A stretch of DNA of 17,255 nt from Promethearchaeota archaeon (GTDB lineage: Archaea; Asgardarchaeota; Lokiarchaeia; Sigynarchaeales; SOKP01). Of this stretch, positions 1-7,371 are shown in pieces. The stretch is taken from assembly GCA_013375495.1 (NCBI GenBank), contig JABXKC010000049.1, forward strand, positions 1 through 17,255, read 5' to 3'. Position numbers and translations under genes: made by a program. The notes beneath the pieces were generated by a model. It saw only the letters and a list, made by a program, of their open reading frames with translations. It did no database searches and was not told the DNA's origin. Within the stretch, counting starts at the first letter, position 1, and every line of letters begins with the position of its first letter.

Positions 1-705
1 GTTTGCGGTAAAGGTTATGTTAGTCGCACCACCATCGATCGTATACCACATCGTATCACGGTTGTCGTCAGTTATCTCGACAGTAAAACCAGGTGCTGTA
101 GCGTCAAAATACTCTCCTCCCGTTGGCGAAGTAATGGAAACTGTTGGATCGAGCACATCCTTATTGACTATTACTTGAGCTGAATTGTCATTACCTACTG
201 AGTCGTTCGCATAGAAGATGATCGTTACTGGACCATCAGCAAGAGCCGTCCAGTTGTTCTGATCTATAGTCCCATTTACAGTAAAGGTTATGTTAGTCGC
301 ACCACCATCGATCGTATACCACATCGTGTCTATTGGACTACCAGAATCGCTTATTTCCACTACATAATCTGGAGCAGTAGCATCAAAATACTCTCCTCCC
401 GTTGGGGAAATAATCGCGACTGTTGGAACGCCAGTGTCTTTGTTAATACTTACTGATGCGAAATCAACTTCAGAAATACTATTATTAGCGTAAAAAGTTA
501 ATGTTATAGATCCATCTGCGAGAGCCGTCCAATTGTTTTGATCGATAGTTCCATTTGTTGTGAATGTAATATTCGTTGCACCTCCATCGATTGTATACCA
601 CATCTTATCTATAGGATTAACGGCGTCACTAATCTCAACTATAAAATCTGGCGCTGTAGCGTCAAAAAACTCTCCTCCCATCGGGGAAGTAATCGCGACT
701 GTAGG
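1..705 (-). repeat. Tandem 93-codon (279 bp) coding repeats
   Basis: Unit 1 covers 427-705, unit 2 covers 148-426, and unit 3 (partial, two residues shorter in its DxxxxDTMWYT segment) covers 1-147. Units 2 and 3 share an identical 47-nt stretch (281-327 and 8-54), which points to recent duplication or gene conversion. Unit 1 is more diverged at the DNA level while keeping the protein motifs. Confidence 0.85.
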
Positions 706-861
706 TGGTGCTGATGCTTTTGGAGATTTATCTACGACCATTCTATTGTTATTTATATCGTTTAAGATGTTTGTGTAGATATTGTTAGAGGAATAACTAC
801 TAACTATAAGTAAACAAACAATACCTACTATAAAGATCAAAAATATTCTCTTAGTCTTCAT
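1..861 (-). CDS. Secreted or membrane-anchored protein with tandem Ig-like repeats (3' part outside the window)
   Basis: The frame is open from an ATG at 861 to position 1 (287 codons) and continues past the edge, so the C-terminus is missing. Residues 5-22 (RIFLIFIVGIVCLLIVSS) form one hydrophobic segment after a KTKR start: a signal peptide or N-terminal anchor. A 30-residue polar linker follows, then tandem repeats of 93 residues at 53-145, 146-238 and 239 onward. Each unit reads PTVxIxSPxGGE(F/Y)FDATAP, then MWYTIDGGATNITFT, NGTIDQNNWTALADG and FYANxS. NxS/T sequons recur in every unit, consistent with a glycosylated surface protein. The fold is inferred to be a beta-sandwich (Ig-like). 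Units like these are familiar to me from large Asgard archaeal surface proteins, but that is memory, not a search. Substrate or binding partner is unknown. The gene is divergent from the aldo/keto reductase. Confidence 0.8.
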   Translation of the reverse strand, partial: MKTKRIFLIFIVGIVCLLIVSSYSSNNIYTNILNDINNNRMVVDKSPKASAPPTVAITSPMGGEFFDATAPDFIVEISDAVNPIDKMWYTIDGGATNITFTTNGTIDQNNWTALADGSITLTFYANNSISEVDFASVSINKDTGVPTVAIISPTGGEYFDATAPDYVVEISDSGSPIDTMWYTIDGGATNITFTVNGTIDQNNWTALADGPVTIIFYANDSVGNDNSAQVIVNKDVLDPTVSITSPTGGEYFDATAPGFTVEITDDNRDTMWYTIDGGATNITFTAN

Positions 862-882
862 AATTGAAGAATAATTAAGCCT

Positions 883-898
883 AAAATATCTATACTTA
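883..898 (-). promoter_or_regulatory. Putative TATA box of the repeat-protein gene
   Basis: On the minus strand this reads TAAGTATAGATATTTT. It lies about 25-35 nt before the ATG at 861, which would leave a very short leader. It is the only TATA-like element close to that start. This is based on position and composition only. Confidence 0.35.
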
Positions 899-1276
899 TT
901 AATGATTATCGCCTTTGAAGTAAAAAACTATTATTTTAATTTTTTCTTTGAGTTTGGATAACGCAGATCCCTTAGCCATTATTTAAAGCGTGTAAAAACT
1001 CATCGTATATTAGGTTATTAACGCATTATTATTTTAGGTTTCACACAATATATATAATTTTTCGTCTGTCTCGGTTCCCGTTTCTCCCGTGAAAAAAAGG
1101 AAAATCAAGAATCATTACCGTTTTATATGTTTTCAAACAGAAATTGGATTATCTTCTGATTTCTACACCAAATTAAGTGATTAAGCCTTGATCTAAAATT
1201 TCTGATTATATTGAGTTCTTATAAATTATAAAAATAATACTAAATCTTGTTTTGATTCTCAATTTTATTTATCAAG

Positions 1277-1290
1277 GTATAATATCTAAT
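1277..1290 (+). promoter_or_regulatory. Putative TATA box of the aldo/keto reductase gene
   Basis: GGTATAATATCTAA lies about 45-50 nt upstream of the ATG at 1331, giving a predicted start near 1308 and a leader of about 20-25 nt. Other AT-rich stretches upstream (around 1221-1245) are alternatives. Confidence 0.35.
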
Positions 1291-1330
1291 AATAACGACT
1301 ATTAAATGCAAAGAATCTTTTTTATTTAAT

Positions 1331-2158
1331 ATGAGGAAAGTTGAATTAGGAGAAACAGGGGAAAAAATCCCTATCCTTGGTCAAGGTACGTGGGGAATTA
1401 AGAGTAGAAAGGGAGAAGATTATTATGATTCGTGGAAAAACTCATTAAGGCGGGGAATAGAATTAGGTTTGACACACATAGATACCGCTGAAGTTTATGG
1501 GTTTGGCACTTCCGAAAAAGTTGTCGGTGATATAATATCCGAATATAACAGAGATGATTTGTTTATCACAAGCAAGTTATTTCCGATGCATATGAGCCTT
1601 AGAACGATGAAAAGAGCTGCTAGTAAGAGTTTAAAACGCTTAGGAATTAATAACTTCGATTTGTACTTAATACATTGGCCTTCCCCTTTCACCTCAAGGG
1701 AAAAACAAATGAAGATATTGGATCACTTAGTAAAAGAAGGGAAAACTAGGTATGTTGGAGTAAGTAATTTCTCAGTGGAACAATTCAAGGAAAGTTTAAG
1801 CATTCTTAATACCGATTTAGTAACCAATCAATTACCCGCAAATATCACTAAACAAAAACATATCTCTGAGTCATTACCATACTATCAAGAAAATGGAGTA
1901 ACATTAACTGCTTATAGTCCTCTTGGTCACAGAGGTTATTCCTATTTAAAAGGAGGGTTGAGAGATAAATTAAACAGTATAGCAAATACGCATAATGCAA
2001 CAATTCAACAGATTGCTATAGCATGGCTGATAAATCATAAAAATGTTATCTCGATACCTAAAGCATTTAAAATCGAACATGTGGAAGCTAATGCGAAAGC
2101 AGCAGAAATAATGCTAAGTGAGAACGAGTTAAAACTTATTGAAAACGCAGAAATTTAG
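1331..2158 (+). CDS. Aldo/keto reductase
   Basis: 275 residues, the normal length for the AKR superfamily: soluble NAD(P)H-dependent (beta/alpha)8-barrel enzymes that reduce aldehydes or ketones to alcohols. The catalytic tetrad is complete: Asp51 and Tyr56 in DTAEVYG, Lys82 in FITSKLF, and His115 in LIHWPSP. The AKR core GVSNF is at 143-147. The YSPLG motif at 195-199 and the IPKAFKIEHVEAN motif near the C-terminus form the cofactor phosphate-binding region. The substrate cannot be deduced. The gene stands alone on the plus strand, convergent with the RNase P RNA gene 49 bp downstream. ATG start at 1331; there is no strong ribosome-binding site, as expected for a short-leader archaeal transcript. 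Confidence 0.93.
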   Translation: MRKVELGETGEKIPILGQGTWGIKSRKGEDYYDSWKNSLRRGIELGLTHIDTAEVYGFGTSEKVVGDIISEYNRDDLFITSKLFPMHMSLRTMKRAASKSLKRLGINNFDLYLIHWPSPFTSREKQMKILDHLVKEGKTRYVGVSNFSVEQFKESLSILNTDLVTNQLPANITKQKHISESLPYYQENGVTLTAYSPLGHRGYSYLKGGLRDKLNSIANTHNATIQQIAIAWLINHKNVISIPKAFKIEHVEANAKAAEIMLSENELKLIENAEI

Positions 2159-2187
2159 TTTGGTGGATGATGAGTGAATATGATTTT

Positions 2188-2207
2188 AAAAAAAAAAAAG
2201 GAAAAAA
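2188..2207 (-). terminator. Oligo-T terminator of the RNase P RNA gene
   Basis: On the minus strand, six T, CC, then twelve T follow directly after the RNA's closing P1 strand. Runs of T like this end transcription in archaea. Confidence 0.7.
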
Positions 2208-2538
2208 GCGACACCTGAGACATATACCCGCCTTTTTGTTCTATTCCTCGTTACCAAGAAATAGGTGGGGCATCAAACTAAGCGGCCTACCTAAAGCTCG
2301 TTCCAAATCCTCATCACTTTCATTTGGCCTTGCACCCTGGTTTTAGCTCGTTCCAACCGTTCCCGATTACAATTTCTCTGGCTTAAATCCAAGTCATTAA
2401 TGTGCGTAAAAGGGCAGTGTCGTTTCAGTTGCTAAAATACGGTTTTCACCGTAGTAGTTATCTACTCCAAGTTTGGAAATGTGAGGCGAGGTTCCTCAGC
2501 GAATCAAGTTCACCGTCAGCCCCATATCACATGTGTCA
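2208..2538 (-). ncRNA. rnpB: RNase P RNA (catalytic RNA of tRNA 5' maturation), archaeal type A
   Basis: About 331 nt without an open frame, carrying the conserved RNase P RNA blocks in order on the minus strand. CR-I is TGAGGAACCTCGCC (2485-2498). The CR-II/III region has AGCAACTGAAACGACACTGC (2414-2433). Then GGGTGCAAGGCCAAATG (2321-2337) and GGTAGGCCGCTTAG (2278-2291) match the same blocks in E. coli M1 RNA. The CR-V region has ATAGAAC then GGCGGG. Helix P4 forms between CTCGCC (2485-2490) and GGCGGG (2227-2232). P1 closes with GACAC (2533-2537) against GTGTC (2210-2214). The ends are inferred from P1, a TATA-like box about 25 nt upstream and a T-run immediately downstream. With its protein subunits it cleaves 5' leaders from pre-tRNAs. 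A 12-nt element (AGCTCGTTCCAA on the plus strand) occurs twice, at 2295 and 2345. Confidence 0.92.
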
Positions 2539-2559
2539 AATCATTAAAAGAAAAAGTGA

Positions 2560-2567
2560 AATAAATA
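2560..2567 (-). promoter_or_regulatory. TATA box of the RNase P RNA gene
   Basis: TATTTATT on the minus strand, centred about 25 nt before the 5' end predicted independently from helix P1 (2538). The agreement supports both calls. Confidence 0.6.
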
Positions 2568-2600
2568 TGTGATTGTTTTACGATTCGGTAATTGACTTAT

Positions 2601-3368
2601 TTATTCCCCACTTAAGGAGTAAGTAATGATATCGCAATATTTTCTAAATCCTAATTTTTTATAAACAAATTGCCCCATCGAGGAAGCTTGGAGAACTCCA
2701 TATTTATATCCTAGATCGTGTGCGTCTAATAAAGCTCTGTGACTCAATGTAAGAGCAAAATTTTGGTTTCTATAGTCTGGTAACGTACTGACCGCGTGAA
2801 GACCTGCAACTTCGGGAATAAGATGAAGTAATAATGCTGAAACATATTGTTCATAATACCTACCTATATAAAACTTAACATCACTCTGAGATCGTAAAAA
2901 TTCTAACAATTCGTCATCTACTTTTATGTGGAACACTGCTGATACGATATTAGACCAGTTGCTTAAATCTTCTTCGTTTTCAACCTTTTTAATGTTTAGA
3001 GCTGTGTTTATGTTAGCCGATCTTATTAACTTAGACAAGTCAAGCGCCATCCCTGCTTGGTGAAATACATCTGAAAAATTATGATTTAGAAGCGATTTAC
3101 CGAGATTCTTAGGTTGGGTTAAGGGTCCAACTGTCCAACCATCTGGTGCTTTGTTTGCTTGAATTAAGTTTTTAACTTGCTCGATTTCAAGATTTAAATC
3201 GAAGGCATTTAAATTTGCATGAAATATACAACTAGGCCAATCCGCATTTTTCGCTCGTACCCATTTTAGTTTATCATTATCCATAGACTCAAAATTGGGA
3301 TGTCTTGAGCACTTTAAGTAGAAATCGTTTAAATTTTGTTCGATCGAACTTAAGAGGAATTTCGACAT
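2601..3368 (-). CDS. GNAT-family N-acetyltransferase with degenerate N-terminal GNAT half
   Basis: 255 residues. The C-terminal half (about 125-255) is a GNAT domain. Residues 190-213 hold the acetyl-CoA motif A (LHAVSTLPDYRNQNFALTL, with the pyrophosphate loop at RNQNFA). Motif B follows at ASSMGQFVYKKLGFRKY (228-244). The N-terminal half (about 30-115, with WTVGPLTQPKNLG and GMALDL) resembles the non-catalytic first domain of two-domain GNAT proteins. Cytoplasmic; it would transfer an acetyl group to an amine, but the acceptor is unknown. The gene is 57 bp downstream of the MFS exporter on the same strand; a TATA-like box in that gap may give it its own transcript. A resistance pair (modify and export) is possible but only inferred. 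Confidence 0.85.
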   Translation of the reverse strand: MSKFLLSSIEQNLNDFYLKCSRHPNFESMDNDKLKWVRAKNADWPSCIFHANLNAFDLNLEIEQVKNLIQANKAPDGWTVGPLTQPKNLGKSLLNHNFSDVFHQAGMALDLSKLIRSANINTALNIKKVENEEDLSNWSNIVSAVFHIKVDDELLEFLRSQSDVKFYIGRYYEQYVSALLLHLIPEVAGLHAVSTLPDYRNQNFALTLSHRALLDAHDLGYKYGVLQASSMGQFVYKKLGFRKYCDIITYSLSGE

Positions 3369-3416
3369 AGAATTATTAATGTTTATTTGAATTAAAATGT
3401 GTTAGTCGCTACTTTT

Positions 3417-3425
3417 TATTATAAA
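3417..3425 (-). promoter_or_regulatory. Putative TATA box of the GNAT gene
   Basis: TTTATAATA on the minus strand, directly after the MFS stop codon, placed to start transcription near 3396 (leader about 27 nt). Confidence 0.35.
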
Positions 3426-4757
3426 TTAATTCGATTCAACAGATTTTTTACGTGGTTTTTCGTAAGAAAAGAGGTAAGAATGCCGTTTTAAGTCAATAAA
3501 TAAGACAATAAAGAGCCCGATACCTAAAATGGCTGCTAAGTAACCTATCAGCTCGTATTGATTTAAAAATATTCCACCTATCGTTAATCCTCCTATTTGT
3601 ATGAACCCTGTAGCGATTAATGGTGCAATAATTTGTGCGATTGACTGAACATTTGTCGTCATTCCGCTTACTACTCCTTGCTTATCTGCATCCACTGCTT
3701 TAGTAATATTACTCTGTATTAAAGAGGGTAAAAACACCATACTGAATACGAACGATGGAATGAAAGCAAAAATCATCCACAGCTCCGTCATAAAAGGGAA
3801 GATTGCAAAATTTATAATAATTAGAATCGCAGCGATTAATAATATTCTCTTTTCCCCTACTTTCTTAAAGAGTGGTTTCATAAGGAATCCCCCATATATC
3901 ATGACTGTTACTCCAGCAAGAGTCATAACAAGCCCAATAATGACTGGGGAAGCTCCATACCTTTCATCAAGAATTAACGCCATACTCGAGTTAAACATAA
4001 CCGTAATTGAGAATAACAAGAAAACCTGCACAAAGCGAACGATAATTTCTCCTGTAAAAGTCTTCCTTTTCTTTTCTGAAGATAATTCTCGGGTTTTTTT
4101 TTGTTGGTTAAGATCTGAGATTCGATCTTTGGGCATACTTTCGACCAATACTCTTAATGTTAAGGTCATGGCAATTATAGACAAACCTACTGCGACAAGA
4201 GAAGGGTATCGCCAAGTGATTTCTCCTAAAAGACCTCCGAGAATTGGTCCAAAGACCATCCCTACTGTATGTCCTATCATTAGTTTACCCATTTCAGAAG
4301 CTCGAGTTGCTGGTGTAGTGATATCAGATATGTAAGCACGTATGACGGGTATTTGTCCTCCAAAAACTCCATCTAAAATTCGAGAAAAAAGTATAACATA
4401 AATGTTGGGAGATAAGGCTAAGATTAAAAATGAAATACCCGTTCCTGCTTGCGAAATTAGTAATATTGGCTTACGACCGTATCTATCTGATAACCGCCCC
4501 CAAATTGGTCCAAAGATAAAAGTAGTTAATGCGTTAGAGGATACGAGAATACCAACGAAAATGGCTGGAGACCCAAAATTTTTTACGATTTCAGGTAAAA
4601 GAGGTAACACCATACTATATCCGAAAACATCAACAAGAATGCTAAGAATGATGGTGAACATCGCTTTTCTCGGATCAATAGAATAATTTTTCAGATGATG
4701 AGCATGTTCTTCTTTGTTAAGGAATTTTCTATCAGCCATCAGCGAGTCCAAATTCAA
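3426..4757 (-). CDS. MFS multidrug or tetracycline-type efflux transporter (DHA1-like)
   Basis: 443 residues with about 12 hydrophobic segments, the standard MFS size. Motif A between TM2 and TM3 is GPIWGRLSDRYGRKP (83-97). TM5 carries the antiporter motif C, with GHTVGMVFGPILGG at 162-175, diagnostic of proton-driven drug/H+ antiporters. A charged cytoplasmic loop (about 206-236, MPKDRISDLNQQKKTRELSS and on) separates the two six-helix bundles. A 30-residue hydrophilic N-terminus precedes TM1. It would export a small organic compound; which one cannot be told. ATG at 4757; an ATG at codon 7 would remove only six residues. The acetyltransferase gene follows on the same strand. Confidence 0.9.
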   Translation of the reverse strand: MNLDSLMADRKFLNKEEHAHHLKNYSIDPRKAMFTIILSILVDVFGYSMVLPLLPEIVKNFGSPAIFVGILVSSNALTTFIFGPIWGRLSDRYGRKPILLISQAGTGISFLILALSPNIYVILFSRILDGVFGGQIPVIRAYISDITTPATRASEMGKLMIGHTVGMVFGPILGGLLGEITWRYPSLVAVGLSIIAMTLTLRVLVESMPKDRISDLNQQKKTRELSSEKKRKTFTGEIIVRFVQVFLLFSITVMFNSSMALILDERYGASPVIIGLVMTLAGVTVMIYGGFLMKPLFKKVGEKRILLIAAILIIINFAIFPFMTELWMIFAFIPSFVFSMVFLPSLIQSNITKAVDADKQGVVSGMTTNVQSIAQIIAPLIATGFIQIGGLTIGGIFLNQYELIGYLAAILGIGLFIVLFIDLKRHSYLFSYEKPRKKSVESN

Positions 4758-4863
4758 GAATTAATGGTTAAATGATAAACTAAATGCTCAATTTTAAATA
4801 ATGTTTTTCGATTTTAATGTCAATTCATCTATTGATATTTATTTCACAGAACGCGTTAATAAT

Positions 4864-4877
4864 AAAAAAAGAAAAAA
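4864..4877 (-). terminator. Oligo-T terminator after the pyrophosphatase gene
   Basis: On the minus strand, six T, C, seven T, beginning 31 nt after the stop codon of the pyrophosphatase gene. No strong hairpin precedes it, as is usual in archaea. Confidence 0.55.
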
Positions 4878-4907
4878 GTTTATGATAAATTTAACTGATA
4901 GCTTGTA

Positions 4908-7010
4908 TTAGAACGTTATTAAACCCATTCCCCCATTAAATAGTAATAATAAGCCCATAAAAATTGACGCTGTTAAGCTCATTACTACTAACAATGTATT
5001 GATGCTTGGACCTGCAGTATCCTTGAAAGGATCTCCCACCGTATCACCCGTAATTGATGCTTTATGTACATCAGTTCCTTTGCCTCCTAAGTTGCCATCC
5101 TCAATCCATTTCTTTGCGTTATCCCATGATCCCCCACTATTGCTCATAAATACTGCAAATACGAATCCCGATAAGATAGCTCCTGCTAAAAATGCCCCTA
5201 AGGAGGCTACGCCAAATATAATACCAATAGCTATAGGAACTGTAATAGAGATTATACTTGGCAATATTAATTCTCGCAATGAGCCTTTTGTTGCTATATC
5301 AATTGTCTTCTTGAAATCAGCGGGTTCTTCACCAGTTAGAATTTTTGGGTTTTCTTCAAATTGCCTTCGTATCTCATCAACCATTTTTGCGGCATTCCTT
5401 TGAACTGCTAGAACCAACAGTGCTGAAAAAAGAGCGGGTACAACTACACCAACGAATGCTCCAATAAGTACTTCTATTCTTAATAAATCTACCATTGTAA
5501 TTCCTGATTCCTCAGCAAAAGAGAATAGTAACGCAAAAACTGTCAAATTAGCGGCTCCAATTGCGAATCCTTTTGTGATAGCTTTAGCTGTATTTCCAGC
5601 AGAATCTAAATGATCTGCAGTTCGGATCACTTCGTCTCCCAATTCGCCTTGCTCGGCTATAGCACGAGAATTATCAACGATAGGGCCATAAGCATCGTTA
5701 GATACGATTGTACCAACAATTGCTAACATTCCTACTGCTGCCATTGCTACTCCAAACACTCCAGCAAGAAGATAGGAAACTGCCATTGCTACAATAATTC
5801 CAAGAGTTGGAGGAACTACACTGAGGAGTCCATATGAAAAGCCACTCAAAATAACTACAGCGTGACCCTCTTTTGCAGAGTTTGCAATGTTTCTAGTTGG
5901 TGTCTTATCATCACGGGTAAAGTAATCGCTTGTAAAGCCCATAACAATACCAGATGCAAGTCCAATTAAAACAGCAAAATAAATCCTCCATAATAATAGC
6001 GATCCTTCACCATCTAAATCAAGGGTTAGAATCCAGGTAAAAATAGCAGCAATTCCAGCAAAAATTAGTGTTGCATAATAGGTTCCATTGTTCAAGGCTT
6101 TTCCAGGATCTTCTGCTTTTCTATATTTGATGATAAAAATCCCAATAAGAGAAGCGATTAGCCCAACTCCGCATAAAACAACAGGGGTAACGACAAGAGT
6201 AGCTCTTAATACATGATCTAAATTAATATCTATGTTGGTAATTAACGCTAATGAGGCTGCGAGCATCATTGAGGCAACGATGGATGCTACGTATGAATCA
6301 AACAAATCAGAACCCATCCCAGCGATATCACCAACGTTATCTCCCACATTATCAGCTATAGTTGCAGGATTTCTCGGATCGTCTTCGGGTAAATCGTATT
6401 CTGCTTTTCCCACTAGATCAGCGCCCACATCTGCAGTTTTGGTAAAAATACCACCACCACATTTCATAAAAAGCGCGATGCTGCTTGCTCCAAAACTAAA
6501 ACCAAGAACTACTAACGGCGTTCCAAATGCCCAATACAAAAGTGAAACTCCGATGAGGGCGACACCTACAACAGCTAATCCCATTACGGAACCTCCAAAA
6601 AATGCCACATTGAATCCTTCTTTCGTGCCTACAGTACAAGCTTGAGCAGCTCGAGTATTGGCTTTCACGCCAACATACAATCCTAGATATCCAGCGAGCA
6701 TTGATCCCACGGACCCGATTAGGTAAGCTACAGCTTGTTCCCAATTAAAAAATACAGCATATCGTTCGCTAGGTGCTAGCGGAGAAGGTAATAAGAAGAG
6801 AATTACGAAAAATAGAGCTCCAACAAAAACAGCTAAAACCATATACTGTACCTTGATGTATGCTTTTGCTCCATCTTCAATATATCCGGCAACTGTAACC
6901 ATTTTTTCATTTCCAGGATCCTCTTTCATAACTAATTGTCTAAAATACATCGCCATTCCAATAGAAACAATCCCGGCGATTAAGGATACTAATAAAAACG
7001 CTACTGCCAT
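4908..7010 (-). CDS. hppA: Membrane-bound proton-translocating pyrophosphatase (K+-independent type)
   Basis: 700 residues with about 16 hydrophobic segments, the full family length. It hydrolyses cytoplasmic pyrophosphate and couples this to ion pumping across the membrane. The family signature DVGADLVGKAE is at 194-204, followed by DNVGDNVGD (220-228). SNDAYGPIVDN (437-447) and a C-terminal GDTVGDPFKDTAGPSIN complete the Mg-PPi site of Asp and Lys residues. The segment GNTAKAITKGFAIG (472-485) has Lys476 and Thr479, where K+-dependent enzymes have Ala and Gly or Ala. This marks the K+-independent, normally H+-pumping, subfamily. Ion specificity is inferred from that relationship. The gene is monocistronic, with a TATA box upstream and a T-run downstream. 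Confidence 0.96.
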   Translation of the reverse strand: MAVAFLLVSLIAGIVSIGMAMYFRQLVMKEDPGNEKMVTVAGYIEDGAKAYIKVQYMVLAVFVGALFFVILFLLPSPLAPSERYAVFFNWEQAVAYLIGSVGSMLAGYLGLYVGVKANTRAAQACTVGTKEGFNVAFFGGSVMGLAVVGVALIGVSLLYWAFGTPLVVLGFSFGASSIALFMKCGGGIFTKTADVGADLVGKAEYDLPEDDPRNPATIADNVGDNVGDIAGMGSDLFDSYVASIVASMMLAASLALITNIDINLDHVLRATLVVTPVVLCGVGLIASLIGIFIIKYRKAEDPGKALNNGTYYATLIFAGIAAIFTWILTLDLDGEGSLLLWRIYFAVLIGLASGIVMGFTSDYFTRDDKTPTRNIANSAKEGHAVVILSGFSYGLLSVVPPTLGIIVAMAVSYLLAGVFGVAMAAVGMLAIVGTIVSNDAYGPIVDNSRAIAEQGELGDEVIRTADHLDSAGNTAKAITKGFAIGAANLTVFALLFSFAEESGITMVDLLRIEVLIGAFVGVVVPALFSALLVLAVQRNAAKMVDEIRRQFEENPKILTGEEPADFKKTIDIATKGSLRELILPSIISITVPIAIGIIFGVASLGAFLAGAILSGFVFAVFMSNSGGSWDNAKKWIEDGNLGGKGTDVHKASITGDTVGDPFKDTAGPSINTLLVVMSLTASIFMGLLLLFNGGMGLITF

Positions 7011-7058
7011 GTTTTATTCACATTAAAGTATTTTTTGTTTATTTTTTTTATATTAAAA

Positions 7059-7068
7059 AATATATAAA
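7059..7068 (-). promoter_or_regulatory. TATA box of the pyrophosphatase gene
   Basis: TTTATATATT on the minus strand, about 50 nt before the ATG at 7010, predicting a start near 7038 and a leader of about 27 nt. It is one of the clearest TATA elements in the window. Confidence 0.5.
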
Positions 7069-7205
7069 TATGTATTAGCCGAAATGCTATAAATATTTTT
7101 AATTTTATTCTTCTATTTAATCAATTAATTCATCTTTTTGAAACAATAGGAAGAGTTTGCAATAAAAATAGAATATTTTTTTAAATTAGGGAAATTAATA
7201 GCTTT

Positions 7206-7358
7206 TCATTCTCGATTTTCTTTATTTTTCTTCTTTAAATATTCTGGAACATGGGTTTTTTCGCATCTTCTCCGTGATTCCCAGTTTTTCCAAGTACTCT
7301 CAAATATCTTTTCAAGCTCATCTTCCTCTAATTCTTGTTTTTCCTCTTTTTTTTTCAT
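7206..7358 (-). CDS. Small charged protein of unknown function (50 aa)
   Basis: ATG at 7358 and TGA at 7206. The product starts MKKKEEKQELEEDELEKIFE and ends HVPEYLKKKNKENRE. It is highly charged, probably helical in its first half, with one Cys and two Trp in the middle, and no membrane segment. It begins 11 nt after the stop codon of the membrane hydrolase gene. The sequence AAGAGGG (7365-7371) overlaps that stop and sits 6 nt before the ATG, an SD site suited to translational coupling. I do not recognise a family. The ribosome site, spacing and the otherwise empty gap argue that it is real, but it is short and could be chance. Confidence 0.55.
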   Translation of the reverse strand: MKKKEEKQELEEDELEKIFESTWKNWESRRRCEKTHVPEYLKKKNKENRE

Positions 7359-7364
7359 GAAGAA

Positions 7365-7371
7365 CCCTCTT
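7365..7371 (-). promoter_or_regulatory. SD site for the 50-aa ORF, overlapping the upstream stop
   Basis: AAGAGGG on the minus strand shares two bases with the TAA of the upstream gene and is 6 nt from the ATG at 7358. It is the main evidence for translation of the small ORF. Confidence 0.5.

Larger units (their letters stand above)
862..1330. other. Gene-free divergent intergenic region
   Basis: 469 bp between two divergently transcribed genes. Open frames on either strand are 23 codons or shorter and have no ribosome site. It contains AT-rich promoter-like sequence near both ends and a short GC-richer patch around 1068-1090 with no clear hairpin, tRNA or box C/D pattern. I see nothing else in it. 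Confidence 0.6.

Noticed and set aside
1..700. Regularly spaced repeats as a possible CRISPR array
   Set aside because: The period is 279 bp with an open reading frame throughout; there are no short repeats with unique spacers.
560..778. Plus-strand ORF of 72 codons
   Set aside because: It is the antisense of the repeat protein on the minus strand, whose motifs repeat with protein-level conservation; the plus frame has no such conservation.
2164..2180. GGATGATGAGTG resembling a box C of a C/D guide RNA
   Set aside because: No box D or second C'/D' pair at a suitable distance; the next CTGA is within the RNase P RNA on the other strand.
3760..4335. Plus-strand ORF of 191 codons
   Set aside because: Antisense shadow of the MFS transporter gene, which has clear family motifs; the plus frame product is low in structure and has no recognisable motif.
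6232..6645. Plus-strand ORF of 137 codons and a minus-strand ORF at 6496-6744
   Set aside because: Both lie inside the pyrophosphatase gene in other frames and have no features of their own.
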